A stretch of 64,000 bases of DNA, taken from positions 310,001 to 374,000 of the forward strand of contig CBDFIL010000002.1 of assembly GCA_965248075.1 (NCBI GenBank), given 5' to 3'. Shown here piece after piece: positions 37,304 through 48,469 of the stretch. This stretch comes from VXNE01 sp965248075 (lineage in GTDB: Bacteria > Pseudomonadota > Gammaproteobacteria > Pseudomonadales > Azotimanducaceae). How positions within the stretch are numbered: position 1 is the first letter of the stretch; every line of letters begins with the position of its first letter. The position numbers were made by a program, and so were the translations under genes. The notes beneath the pieces were generated by a model, which was not told the origin of the DNA, made no database searches, and saw only the letters and a list, made by a program, of their open reading frames with translations.

Positions 37304-38452
37304 GTGCCGCTACGCATCGGTATCGTGGCCGGGGAGTCGTCCGGGGACGCGCTCGGCAGCGGGCTCATGCGCGCCATCGGTCGGCACGTGCCCGACGTGC
37401 AGTTCAGCGGGGTCGGCGGGGAGCGAATGCTGGCCGAGGGTCTGAACTGCCGGGCGGACATGTCGCGCCTGAACGTCAACGGCTTCGTCGATCCGCTCAA
37501 GAGGCTGCCCGACCTGCTCGGCATCCTGCGCGACCTCGCAACCCACTTCACCGAAACGCCGATGGACGCCGTGGTCGGCGTCGACTTCAACGTCTTCAAC
37601 CTGCTGCTCGAGCGCCGTGTCAAGCGGCGCGGGGTACCCACCGCCCACTACGTCAGTCCCTCGGTGTACGCGTGGCGTCGGGGCCGCGTGAAGAAGATCG
37701 GGCGTGCGACGGACGTGGTGATGGCGCTCTATCCCTTCGAGCCCGCGCTCTACGAGAACCGTGGGGTACGCGCGGAGTTCGTGGGACATCCGTTCGCCGA
37801 CGAAATCGATCCCGCGGACGGCGGCGAGGGCGGTCGGGCGGCCGCGCGCGCGGCACTCGGCTTGCCGGCGGAGGGAACCGTCGTCGCCCTGCTGCCGGGC
37901 AGCAGGATGTCGGAGATCGCGCTGTTGGGCGACACCTTCCTCGAAACCGCGGTGCGGCTTGCCGCGCAGCGCGCGTGCGTGTTCGCGATTCCCTGCGCCA
38001 GCGAACGGATTCGCGATGTGCTGCGGGAGCGCCTGCGGCGGTGTGCCGGACTCGACGTCCGCCTCGTCGAAGGCAGGTCCCGCGAGGTGCTGGCGGCGGC
38101 CAACGGCGCATTGGTCAAGTCCGGTACGGGCACGCTGGAGGCGATGCTGCTGCGGCGGCCGATGGTCGTCACCTATCGGCTCGGCCGGGTGACCTACCGG
38201 ATCGTCAGGGCGCTCAAGCGCTCGGAGTTCGTGGCGCTGCCGAACATCCTGAGCGGGCGCGCGCTCGTGCCGGAGTTGCTGCAGGACGACGCGCAGCCCG
38301 GGGCGCTCGCGGCAGCGCTGCTCGGCGAGATGACCCGTGCCGAACGCGAGCCCGACTATTTCGAGGAGTTCGGGCGACAGCACGCCCACCTGCGTCGCGA
38401 CGCGTCGGAGAGCGCAGCGCGCACCGTGCTGTCCCTGGTGTCGAGATGCTGA
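37304..38452 (+). CDS. lpxB: Lipid A disaccharide synthase
   Basis: 382 aa from GTG 37304. A strong GGAGGAGG at 37280-37287 is rather far upstream (about 16 nt), so the exact start is uncertain. GT19 glycosyltransferase joining lipid X and UDP-diacylglucosamine. Signature parts: IGIVAGESSGDALGSGLM, HYVSPSVYAWRRGRVKKI, FVGHPFADEI, LLPGSRMSEI and KSGTGTLEAML. The stop overlaps the rnhB start (ATGCTGA). Confidence 0.96.
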   Translation: MPLRIGIVAGESSGDALGSGLMRAIGRHVPDVQFSGVGGERMLAEGLNCRADMSRLNVNGFVDPLKRLPDLLGILRDLATHFTETPMDAVVGVDFNVFNLLLERRVKRRGVPTAHYVSPSVYAWRRGRVKKIGRATDVVMALYPFEPALYENRGVRAEFVGHPFADEIDPADGGEGGRAAARAALGLPAEGTVVALLPGSRMSEIALLGDTFLETAVRLAAQRACVFAIPCASERIRDVLRERLRRCAGLDVRLVEGRSREVLAAANGALVKSGTGTLEAMLLRRPMVVTYRLGRVTYRIVRALKRSEFVALPNILSGRALVPELLQDDAQPGALAAALLGEMTRAEREPDYFEEFGRQHAHLRRDASESAARTVLSLVSRC

Positions 38453-39171
38453 CGCCCGCTGCGCCCATGGACTCCATCGTCATGGCTGCCGAAGATGCGG
38501 TCGCCGCCGGGGTCGACGAGGTCGGCAGGGGCCCCCTGGCGGGGCCGGTCATCGCGGCGGCGGTCATTCTCGAGGCCCGGCGCCCGATCGAAGGCATCGA
38601 CGACTCGAAGCGCCTCTCGGCCAAGCGGCGCGAAGCCCTGGCGCCGGAGATCCGCGAACGGGCGCGGGCCTGGGCGCTCGGCCGGGCAGAGGTCGAGGAA
38701 ATCGACCGGCTGAACATCCTGCGCGCCACGCTGCTCGCAATGCACCGCGCGGTCGTGGCGCTCATGGTGCGGCCGGACGTGGCCTACGTCGACGGCAACA
38801 TGGCGCCGGCATTGCCGTGCGCGACCGTGACGGTGGTCGGAGGCGATGGCAAGCTTGCCGCGATCGGTGCAGCATCGATTCTCGCCAAGGTCGCGCGGGA
38901 TGCGGAAATGCGGTCGCTGGCAGAGCGTTATCAGGACTACGGCTTCGAGCGGCACAAGGGCTACGCCACCGCGGAGCACCTCGCTGCGCTTGAGCGTTGC
39001 GGGCCCACGCCGATACACCGTCGCAGCTTCGCCCCGGTGCGGAACTGGCTGGCCGCCGGCAGCGTTGCGGTGGACGTACAGATGGAGTTGGCCTGGTCAT
39101 CTGGGGCATCGCGGAGCGGCAAGAGGTCGACGCTGATGTCCGCACGCCCGCGTGGGGGGGCGCCGGCATGA
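38446..39171 (+). CDS. rnhB: Ribonuclease HII
   Basis: 241 aa. The catalytic core AGVDEVGRGPLAGPVIAAAV (D and E of the DEDD set), YVDGN and IAAxSILAKVARD-like segment (GAASILAKVARDAEM) and HKGYATAEHLAAL are all present. It removes RNA from RNA-DNA hybrids, including single ribonucleotides. The last 35 or so residues (from DVQMELAW) go beyond the usual family end and are low-complexity. ATGA overlap with dnaE (39168-39171). Confidence 0.96.
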   Translation: MLTPAAPMDSIVMAAEDAVAAGVDEVGRGPLAGPVIAAAVILEARRPIEGIDDSKRLSAKRREALAPEIRERARAWALGRAEVEEIDRLNILRATLLAMHRAVVALMVRPDVAYVDGNMAPALPCATVTVVGGDGKLAAIGAASILAKVARDAEMRSLAERYQDYGFERHKGYATAEHLAALERCGPTPIHRRSFAPVRNWLAAGSVAVDVQMELAWSSGASRSGKRSTLMSARPRGGAPA

Positions 39172-42100
39172 CCGCCTTCGTGCATCTCTCGGTCCACACC
39201 GAATACTCCATCGCGGACGGCCTGATCCGGGTGCCCCAACTCGTGAAACGGGTGGCGGAACTCGGGATGCCGGCGGTGGCGGTGACCGATCGCGGCAACC
39301 TCTTCGGTCTGGTGAAGTTCTACGAGGCGTGCCAGGCCGCGGGGATCAAACCCATCGTCGGCGCGGACATGCGGTATCGGCGCGCGGATGGCGATGGGGA
39401 GATCGATCGCTGCCTGCTCCTCGCGGCAACCGATGCGGGCTATGCGCATCTGTTGCAGCTGATTTCACGCGCCCACGTGGGCCAGGCTGGCGGCGTGGTC
39501 GACCGCGAGTCCATCTTTGCAGCGGCCGGCGGGCTGATCGCGCTCTCCGGCGCGGGTGACGGCGACATCGGCCGGGCGCTCCTCGCCGGCAGCGCCGAGC
39601 GCGGCGCGCGGCTCGCCGACGACTGGCGGCGCGCGTTTGGCGACCGCTTCTATCTGGAGGTGCGGCGTACGGGACGTGCAGACGAGGATCGCTACCTCGC
39701 CGAGGCCATAGACCTCGCGGTGCGGCGGTCGGTGCCGGTGGTGGCGACCAACGACGTCTGCTTCCTGGACCCGGACGACGTCGAAGCGCACGAGACGCGC
39801 GTCTGCATCCAGCAGGGCCGCACCCTCGACGATCCCCGCCGGCCGCGCCTCTACAGCGCGCAGCAGCATCTGCGCAGCGCCGATGCCATGGCGGAACTGT
39901 TCGCCGACCTGCCGGAGGCGCTCGAGAATGCCGTCGAGATCGCCCTGCGCTGCAATCTCGACCTCAAGCTCGGCACCTACCACCTGCCGGACTATCCGGT
40001 ACCGGACGACGTCTCGCTGGAGGAGCACCTCGACCGCTCGGCCGCCGGGGGACTCGAGGCGAAACTGGGCGCGCTCGCGTCGGTCGCGCAGGTGGACGAG
40101 GCGGTATACGGCGCGCGGCTGAAATACGAACTCGGCGTCATCCGGCAGATGGGCTTTGCCGGGTATTACCTCATCGTGGCCGAGTTCGTGACCTGGGCGA
40201 AGGAACACGGTGTGCCCGTCGGTCCCGGGCGCGGCTCCGGTTCCGGGTCGCTCGTCGCCTGGGCTCTCGGCATCACCAATGTCGATCCGATCGCCTACGA
40301 ACTGATCTTCGAGCGCTTCCTGAACCCGGAGCGGGTCTCGATGCCGGACTTCGACATCGACTTCTGCATGGTGGGACGGGACTCCGTCATCAACCACGTC
40401 GCGGATCGTTACGGCCGCGACGCGGTGAGCCAGATCGTGACCTTCGGCACGATGGCCGCCAAGGCCGTGGTGCGGGACGTGACGCGCGTACAGGCCAAGC
40501 CCTACGGCCTCGGCGACAGGATCGCCAAGATGATCCCGTTCGAAGTGGGCATGACTCTCGCAGCGGCCGTTGAACGCGAGCCCGATCTCAAGCAGTTCAT
40601 CAAAGAGAACGACGATGCCGCGGAGATCGTGGACATGGCCTATCGGCTCGAGGGTATCGTGCGCAATGTCGGCCGGCACGCCGGCGGCGTGGTGATCGCC
40701 CCCTCGGCCCTGACCGACTTCGTTCCGTTGTATGCCGACGATGCGAGCGGCGGCGCGGTCTCGCAGTTCGACAAGGACGACGTCGAGCGCGTGGGGCTGG
40801 TGAAGTTCGACTTCCTCGGGCTCAAGACGCTGACCATCATCGACTGGGCGGTGCGGGCCGTGAACGAGCGCCGCGCACGGACGGGCGCGGCGCCGGTCGA
40901 CATCGACACCATCCCGCTCGACGATCCGGCCACCTATGCGTTGCTCCGCAGCGCCGAGACCACCGCCGTCTTCCAGCTCGAATCCGCCGGCATGAAGGAC
41001 CTCATCAGGAACCTCAAGCCGGACAACATCAACGACGTTATCGCCCTCGTGGCGCTCTACCGTCCGGGGCCCATGCAGTCCGGCGCGACGACGGAATACG
41101 TCGAGCGCAAGCATGGCAGGGCGCGGGTGGAGTACCCCCATCCGCTCCTCGAGCCGGCCCTCAAGGGCACGTACGGGGTCATGCTGTACCAGGAACAGGT
41201 CATGAGCGCCGCGCAGTCCCTGGCGGGATTCACGCTCGGCCAAGCGGACCTGCTGCGTCGCGCGATGGGCAAGAAGAAGCCGGAGGAAATGGCGCAGGTG
41301 CGGTCGCAGTACATGGACGGGGTCCGTGCGCAGGGTATCGATGCGGATGTCGCGAGCGGGATCTTCGACCAGATGGAGAAGTTCGCGGGGTACGCCTTCG
41401 TCAAGGGACACGCGACGACGTACGGGATCGTCAGTTTTCAGACCGCGTGGTTGAAGACGCACTATCCCGCCGAGTTCATGGCCGCGGTGCTGTCCGCGGA
41501 CATGCGCAACATCGACAAGGTCGTGACGCTGGTCGACGAGGTGCGTCGCAAGGGTCTGCGGCTGTTGCCGCCGGACGTGAACCGCAGCGCGTACCGCTTC
41601 TCCGCGGCGCCGGTCGAAGCGGCGGGAACCGGCTCCGCCGCGCCACCGCGCCCGGGGATCCTGTACGGGCTCGGCGCGGTGCGGGAGGTCGGGGAGGGGC
41701 CCGTCGAGACGATCGTCGCGGAGCGCACGGCGCGCGGTCCGTTTCGCGACCTGCGTGACTTTTGCGCGCGCATCGATGGGCGGGCGGGCAAGCGCGTTGT
41801 CGAGGCCCTCATCCGCGCCGGTGCGATGGACTGCTTCGCCATGGCCGGCGAGGAGGTCGACGCGACGCGGGCACGGTTGGCGACGGATGCCCCGGCCGCG
41901 CTGCAGGGCGCGGAGCAGGCCGCGCGGAACGCCGAGCTCGGCATGCACGACATGTTCGGCGGCGTCGCAAGCCAGACCGGTGGACGGGCGGACCGCAGCG
42001 TGCCGCCCTGGAACCGGCGCGAGCGCCTCGGGGCGGAGAAGGACACGCTCGGCCTCTACCTGACGGGTCATCCGATCGACGACTATATCGAGGAACTGCG

Positions 42101-42671
42101 CGAGTTCACCCCGCAACGGATCGCGGATCTCACGATCGGTCGGCGCCGCCAGACCGTTGCCGGCCTGGTGGTCTCCCACCGCACGCGCGGCGGCGCCAGC
42201 GGCAGTGGCATGGCGTTCGCGGTGCTCGACGACAAGAGCGCCCGCATCGAGGTCAGCGTGTTCGGCGACACGTTCCGGGAGCACCGGGGCAAGCTCTACA
42301 AGGATGCCATCGTGGTTGTCGAGGGCACGGTCCAGCAGGACGACTTCTCCGGCCAGCGGTTGCGTGCGGACGCGATCTACACCGTCGCGGAGGCGCGCGC
42401 GCGGTTTGCCCAGTGCGTGGAGATATCTCTCGGACAGGCCGCGCCCGATGCCGAGTTCGGCCACCGGCTGCAGCACGTCCTGGAGTCGCATCGGGATCCC
42501 ACGTCGAACGGCAGGGGATGTCCGGTCGCGGTAATCTGCCGCTGCAACGGCGCCAGCGGCCGCGTCCGGCTCGGCGAGGGCTGGCGCGTGGTGCCGACCG
42601 ACGATCTGCTGCTGGGCCTCGGCGAGATCTTCGGACCGGATCGCGTCCGGCTCGTGTATCCGCCCGGCTGA
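39168..42671 (+). CDS. dnaE: DNA polymerase III alpha subunit
   Basis: 1,167 aa replicative polymerase. N-terminal PHP domain (FVHLSVHTEYSIADG, AVTDRGNLFGLVKFY). The palm has GPGRGSGSGSLVAW and the catalytic PDFDID (393-398). Fingers segment LYQEQVMSAAQSLAGFTLGQADLLRRAMGKK. OB domain near 1000-1080 and a beta-clamp binding region further on. The start is chosen for the conserved N-terminus and overlap with rnhB. In many gammaproteobacteria accA follows; here tilS follows directly. Confidence 0.98.
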   Translation: MTAFVHLSVHTEYSIADGLIRVPQLVKRVAELGMPAVAVTDRGNLFGLVKFYEACQAAGIKPIVGADMRYRRADGDGEIDRCLLLAATDAGYAHLLQLISRAHVGQAGGVVDRESIFAAAGGLIALSGAGDGDIGRALLAGSAERGARLADDWRRAFGDRFYLEVRRTGRADEDRYLAEAIDLAVRRSVPVVATNDVCFLDPDDVEAHETRVCIQQGRTLDDPRRPRLYSAQQHLRSADAMAELFADLPEALENAVEIALRCNLDLKLGTYHLPDYPVPDDVSLEEHLDRSAAGGLEAKLGALASVAQVDEAVYGARLKYELGVIRQMGFAGYYLIVAEFVTWAKEHGVPVGPGRGSGSGSLVAWALGITNVDPIAYELIFERFLNPERVSMPDFDIDFCMVGRDSVINHVADRYGRDAVSQIVTFGTMAAKAVVRDVTRVQAKPYGLGDRIAKMIPFEVGMTLAAAVEREPDLKQFIKENDDAAEIVDMAYRLEGIVRNVGRHAGGVVIAPSALTDFVPLYADDASGGAVSQFDKDDVERVGLVKFDFLGLKTLTIIDWAVRAVNERRARTGAAPVDIDTIPLDDPATYALLRSAETTAVFQLESAGMKDLIRNLKPDNINDVIALVALYRPGPMQSGATTEYVERKHGRARVEYPHPLLEPALKGTYGVMLYQEQVMSAAQSLAGFTLGQADLLRRAMGKKKPEEMAQVRSQYMDGVRAQGIDADVASGIFDQMEKFAGYAFVKGHATTYGIVSFQTAWLKTHYPAEFMAAVLSADMRNIDKVVTLVDEVRRKGLRLLPPDVNRSAYRFSAAPVEAAGTGSAAPPRPGILYGLGAVREVGEGPVETIVAERTARGPFRDLRDFCARIDGRAGKRVVEALIRAGAMDCFAMAGEEVDATRARLATDAPAALQGAEQAARNAELGMHDMFGGVASQTGGRADRSVPPWNRRERLGAEKDTLGLYLTGHPIDDYIEELREFTPQRIADLTIGRRRQTVAGLVVSHRTRGGASGSGMAFAVLDDKSARIEVSVFGDTFREHRGKLYKDAIVVVEGTVQQDDFSGQRLRADAIYTVAEARARFAQCVEISLGQAAPDAEFGHRLQHVLESHRDPTSNGRGCPVAVICRCNGASGRVRLGEGWRVVPTDDLLLGLGEIFGPDRVRLVYPPG

Positions 42672-42697
42672 CGGCTGCGTCCGCGCGCGGGGCATCG

Positions 42698-43894
42698 ATG
42701 GACGTCCGCGAAGCCGTTGCCGGGGTGCCAATCGGCGTGCCGCTGGCCGTGGCGGTGAGCGGGGGTCTCGACTCCACCGTGCTGCTGCATGCCGTGGCGA
42801 CCCTCGTGGTACCCGAGCGGTTGCGCGGCATCCACATCAACCATGGGCTGCAGCCGCAGGCGCACAGGTGGGAGCGCCACTGCGGTGCCTTCGCCGCCAC
42901 GCTCGGGGTGCCGTTTCACGCCCTGCGGCGGGCGCCGCGTCCCGGCAATGTGGAGGCGGGTGCGCGCCGCGCCCGGTACGGGGCCTGGCGCACCGCGCTC
43001 GCGGCCGGCGAAGTCCTGTTGCTCGCGCACCACGCCGACGACCAGGCCGAGACGGTGCTCTGGCAGGCGGCGACCGGGCGCGCGCCGGTCGGCATGCCGC
43101 GCGAACGTCCGCTGGGCCCGGGACGGCTGTGTCGTCCCTTCCTGGGCGTGCGCAGGGAGGCGCTCGGCGCTTACGCCGTGGAGCACGGGCTGCACTGGGT
43201 GGAGGACCCGAGCAATGCGGATCTTGCCTACGACCGCAACTACATTCGCCACCAGATCCTGCCGCGGCTCGAGGCGCGCTTTCCGGGCGCCGCAGCGAGG
43301 CTCGCGGCGCGGGCCGGTGACTGGGTCGTCCGTCCGGCGGGCGAACCCGTAGCCGTGGCGGGGCTGGAGAAGGCCGCCCTGCGCGCCTGGCTGGGGGCCG
43401 CCGTGTCCGATCGAGCCATCGAGGAGATGCTGCGCCAGGCCCGCGCACGTCCGGGAGCCAGTCCGGCCATTCGGCTTCGGGACGGTCGCACCGTGCGTCG
43501 CCATGGGGGCCTTCTGCACCTGGTGGAGCCCGCTGCGTCCGCCCGGGGGCAGGACCGGCCGCTGCAGGTGCGCGCTGGCTGCGCGGCCACCCTCGGGCAG
43601 GGCACTCTGGCCTGGCGGCGCGCGGCACGGGGGTTGCCCGATGCCACCACCTGGACGGTGCGATACAGACGCGGCGGCGAGCGCATCGCTCCGGCGGGTC
43701 GCGGCGTGACGAAAACGCTCAAGGCGCTGTTCCAGGAAACCGGCGTGCCGCCCTGGCGACGGTCGGGATGGCCGCTGCTCTACGAGGGGGACGAACTCGT
43801 GGCGGTGCCCGGCATCGCCGTGGCCGGGACGCGTGCGATCGACGCGGGCTGGTGGCCCCGCTGGCAACCCGCTGACGGTGGCGGTCGGGGCTGA
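42698..43894 (+). CDS. tilS: tRNA(Ile)-lysidine synthase
   Basis: 398 aa. The ATP-pyrophosphatase P-loop SGGLDS is at residues 21-26. HINHGLQPQAHRWERHC, LLAHHADDQAETVLW and EDPSNADLAYDRNYIRHQILP are diagnostic. The C-terminal substrate-binding domain includes RRGGERIAPAGRGVTKTLKALFQE. It modifies the CAU anticodon of tRNA-Ile. It lies 26 bp after dnaE. Confidence 0.96.
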   Translation: MDVREAVAGVPIGVPLAVAVSGGLDSTVLLHAVATLVVPERLRGIHINHGLQPQAHRWERHCGAFAATLGVPFHALRRAPRPGNVEAGARRARYGAWRTALAAGEVLLLAHHADDQAETVLWQAATGRAPVGMPRERPLGPGRLCRPFLGVRREALGAYAVEHGLHWVEDPSNADLAYDRNYIRHQILPRLEARFPGAAARLAARAGDWVVRPAGEPVAVAGLEKAALRAWLGAAVSDRAIEEMLRQARARPGASPAIRLRDGRTVRRHGGLLHLVEPAASARGQDRPLQVRAGCAATLGQGTLAWRRAARGLPDATTWTVRYRRGGERIAPAGRGVTKTLKALFQETGVPPWRRSGWPLLYEGDELVAVPGIAVAGTRAIDAGWWPRWQPADGGGRG

Positions 43895-43899
43895 ACAGA

Positions 43900-45759
43900 G
43901 TGGGCCCAGGCTCCATCGATGCGCGCTCCCATGACCGGTCGCCGTTCGTATTCGACCTGCGTGCGGTGGGTCTCTTCCGCATCCTGCTCGCCCTGACGAT
44001 TCTCGCCGACCAGTGCATTCGCCTGGGAGACTGGCAGGCATTCCACGGAGCTGCCGGGGTGCTCTCCGCCGAGGACTCGCGCGGTTGGGAGAACCTGTGG
44101 CTGTGGTCCGTGTACTGGCTTTCCGACGGACCGGTTCTGCCCTACGTGCTGGAGGTGCTGCGCTTCGTCGCGAGCATGACGTTGCTCCTGGGCATTCGCT
44201 CACGACTGTCCGCGTTCGTGCTGTTCGTGCTGTTGGCGTCGCTGGCGGCGCGCAATCCGCTGCTGCTGCAGGGCGGGGACAGGGTGCTGGTGGTGATGGT
44301 TTTCTTCGCAGCCTTCCTGCCGCTCGGACAGTGCTTCTCGCTGACGCGGCAGTGGTTTGGCGGACGCCCCCAGACCCCGTATCGATCCGCGGCCACGGCG
44401 GCGTATGCGATCCAGATCATGCTGGTCTGGTTCATGGCGGGCATCCTCAAGACGGGTGAACAGTGGTGGAGCGACGGAACGGCCATCTCCATGGCGCTGC
44501 ACCTCGAGACGTTTACCACCGAGTTCGCGCGGCTGTGGCGTCACTGGGACTGGCTCGTGCAGCCGATGACGCTGTTCGTTTTCTGGAGCGAGTGCCTCGC
44601 ACCGCTCCTGGTGCTGGTGCCGGTCTTCTGGTGTCGGGTGATCGGGCTCGTCGCGTTGGTGTGGCTCGAGGTCGGTATCTGGCTGAGCCTGGAAGTGGGG
44701 CTCTTCCCGTTCATCTCGCTCGTCTCCATCGTTCCGCTGGCGCCGACCCGGGTCGTCGATGGGGTCGCCCGGTGGCAGGCGCACAGAGCGAGTCCGAAGG
44801 GATCGGAACTGGTGCTGTTCTTCGACAGCGGCTGCCGCTTCTGCGCGTTCGCGTGCCGGTTCCTGCTGGCGTGTTGCGGCATCCGGGGGGCGGCGCTGCG
44901 CGAGGCGCAAACCGACCCCACCGCGACACGGATTCTCGCGGACAGTTTCGCGTGGTCGGTCACGGCGGCGCCAGCCATCGATGCGTCCGCGGACGGGCCG
45001 GCACGGTCGGCGCCGCGGTATCGCCGGGGCTGGGACGCGGTGCTGTTCGTGGTGCGGAGTTCTCCGCGCCCCTGGCTTGGGAACGTGCTCCCGGGTCCGG
45101 CCATGGGCGAGCGCGTCTACGCGTGGATCGGCAGCCATCGAGGGGCGATCGGTGCACTGGGCGGGATGGCGTTCGGTCCGGGCGACGCGCGGGGCACCCA
45201 TGGCGGGCTCGGCAGGTTCGTCGTGTCGTCGGCGTTGGTCCTGGTGCTGGCGTGGAACGCAGCGACCTATCCGCCGTTGCGCGAGTGGAAGGACTTCCGT
45301 CCCTGGATACAGCCCCTGGTCTACTCGGCCAATCTGGCCCAGTACTGGAGCATGTTCGCGCCCTATCCCTACCTGAACGACTTCTGGCACGTCATGCCGG
45401 CCCTGACGCGCGAGGGTGTTCGCGTCGATCTGCTGACCGGTCGACCCGTGTCGTTCGAGGTCCCACGCGACGGACCGGATCACTACGGCGGTTACCGCTG
45501 GCGCAAGACGGTGTTCCGGTCGTTGGAACGCGACGAGATCGAACGGGTTTTCCGGTACTTCTGCCGGACGGGTGAGTGGACCGCGTTCGATCTCTGGGAG
45601 TTCAGTCGGCCGAACCTCGGCACCGCCGCGACGACCGAAACGTCGTACGACGTCTCCCAAGGTGGCAGATGGCAGTGCGCGGACGTCGACGAGGCAGAGG
45701 TCGAGGCGTTTCGCGCCGACGTGGACGCGATGATGGGGACCTACCTTCCCGATGCCTGA
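43900..45759 (+). CDS. HTTM-domain membrane protein with DCC-type (DUF393) segment
   Basis: 619 aa, GTG start. Residues 15-290 carry several TM helices (LFRILLALTILADQCIR; LRFVASMTLLLGI; AFVLFVLLASLAARNPLLLQGGD) as in the HTTM family related to vitamin-K-dependent gamma-carboxylase. From about 305 a soluble stretch VLFFDSGCRFCAFACRFLLACCG resembles the DUF393/DCC thiol-disulfide oxidoreductase start with a CxxC. A further TM helix near 446-460 leads to a soluble C-terminal domain (YGGYRWRKTVFRSLERDEIERVFRYFCR). It sits between tilS and pyrG, functions to which it has no obvious link. Activity unknown. Confidence 0.75.
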   Translation: MGPGSIDARSHDRSPFVFDLRAVGLFRILLALTILADQCIRLGDWQAFHGAAGVLSAEDSRGWENLWLWSVYWLSDGPVLPYVLEVLRFVASMTLLLGIRSRLSAFVLFVLLASLAARNPLLLQGGDRVLVVMVFFAAFLPLGQCFSLTRQWFGGRPQTPYRSAATAAYAIQIMLVWFMAGILKTGEQWWSDGTAISMALHLETFTTEFARLWRHWDWLVQPMTLFVFWSECLAPLLVLVPVFWCRVIGLVALVWLEVGIWLSLEVGLFPFISLVSIVPLAPTRVVDGVARWQAHRASPKGSELVLFFDSGCRFCAFACRFLLACCGIRGAALREAQTDPTATRILADSFAWSVTAAPAIDASADGPARSAPRYRRGWDAVLFVVRSSPRPWLGNVLPGPAMGERVYAWIGSHRGAIGALGGMAFGPGDARGTHGGLGRFVVSSALVLVLAWNAATYPPLREWKDFRPWIQPLVYSANLAQYWSMFAPYPYLNDFWHVMPALTREGVRVDLLTGRPVSFEVPRDGPDHYGGYRWRKTVFRSLERDEIERVFRYFCRTGEWTAFDLWEFSRPNLGTAATTETSYDVSQGGRWQCADVDEAEVEAFRADVDAMMGTYLPDA

Positions 45760-45839
45760 TGTCCTCGAGCGGGGCAGGGCAGGCGCTCGGCGCGGGCCCG
45801 GGGACGTCGCGAACCGTCGCGCTCGGGACGCAGTCGTGT

Positions 45840-45868
45840 TTGAGCTTGGGGGTGGGTTTTGCTAAGGT
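45840..45868 (+). promoter_or_regulatory. Putative pyrG promoter
   Basis: TTGAGC (45840-45845), 17-nt spacer, TAAGGT (45863-45868), about 80 bp upstream of the pyrG TTG start. This is the only clear promoter-like sequence between the HTTM gene and pyrG. Confidence 0.45.
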
Positions 45869-45947
45869 GCAACTCCATCTTGCAGCACGCGCGGGCGCTC
45901 GCTGCCAGGAGTGCGGAACCGTTACGGTGGTTGGCCAAGGTGGGGCG

Positions 45948-47626
<1,679 letters not shown>

Positions 47627-47630
<4 letters not shown>

Positions 47631-48469
47631 AGCTCGCGGGTTTCGAAGTCGGGAACCGCGCGCCGATCTTCCTGATCGCGGGTCCGTGCGTGATCGAGAG
47701 CGAGGCGCTCGCCCTGGAGACCTCGGCGCGCCTGAAGGAGATCGCGAGCGCGCTCGGGCTGCCGTTCATCTACAAGAGCTCCTTCGACAAGGCCAATCGC
47801 TCTTCGCACGCGAGCTACCGCGGTCCCGGACTGACCGAGGGCCTGCGCATTCTCGAGCGGGTGCGCGACGAGGTCGGGGTTCCGGTCCTGACCGACGTGC
47901 ACGAGGACACGCCCCTCGATGAGGTGGCGGACGTGATCTCCGTCCTGCAGACGCCGGCGTTCCTGTGCCGGCAGACGAACTTCATCCGCAACGTCTGCGC
48001 GCTGAACAAGCCCGTCAACATCAAGAAGGGCCAGTTCCTCGCCCCGGGGGACATGCGCCACGTGGTCGACAAGGCGCGCTCGACCGGCAACGACGACATC
48101 ATGGTGTGCGAACGGGGCGCGAGCTTCGGCTACAACAATCTCGTCTCGGACATGCGCTCGCTCGCCATCCTGCGCGAGACGGGCTGCCCGGTGGTGTACG
48201 ACGCCACCCACTCCGTGCAGATGCCCGGGGGACAGGGCGCCACGTCCGGCGGCCAGCGGGAAATGGTCCCGGTGCTGGCTCGCGCCGCCGTGGCCGCCGG
48301 GGTCGCCGGCATATTCATGGAGACGCATCCGCGTCCCGAGGAAGCCCTCTCGGACGGCCCGAACTCGTGGCCGCTCGACCGCATGGCCGAGTTGCTCGAG
48401 GGCCTCGTGGCGATCGACGGGGTGGTCAAGGCGCGCGCGTATCTCGAGGGCGACGGGGACGCATCGTGA
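47627..48469 (+). CDS. kdsA: 3-deoxy-D-manno-octulosonate 8-phosphate synthase
   Basis: 280 aa. FLIAGPCVIESE, YKSSFDKANRSS, TDVHE, KKGQFLAPGDM and DATHSVQMPGG are family signatures. It condenses PEP with arabinose 5-phosphate on the way to Kdo for LPS. GTG start coupled to the pyrG stop; GTGA overlap with eno. pyrG-kdsA-eno-ftsB is the standard order in gammaproteobacteria. Confidence 0.98.
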
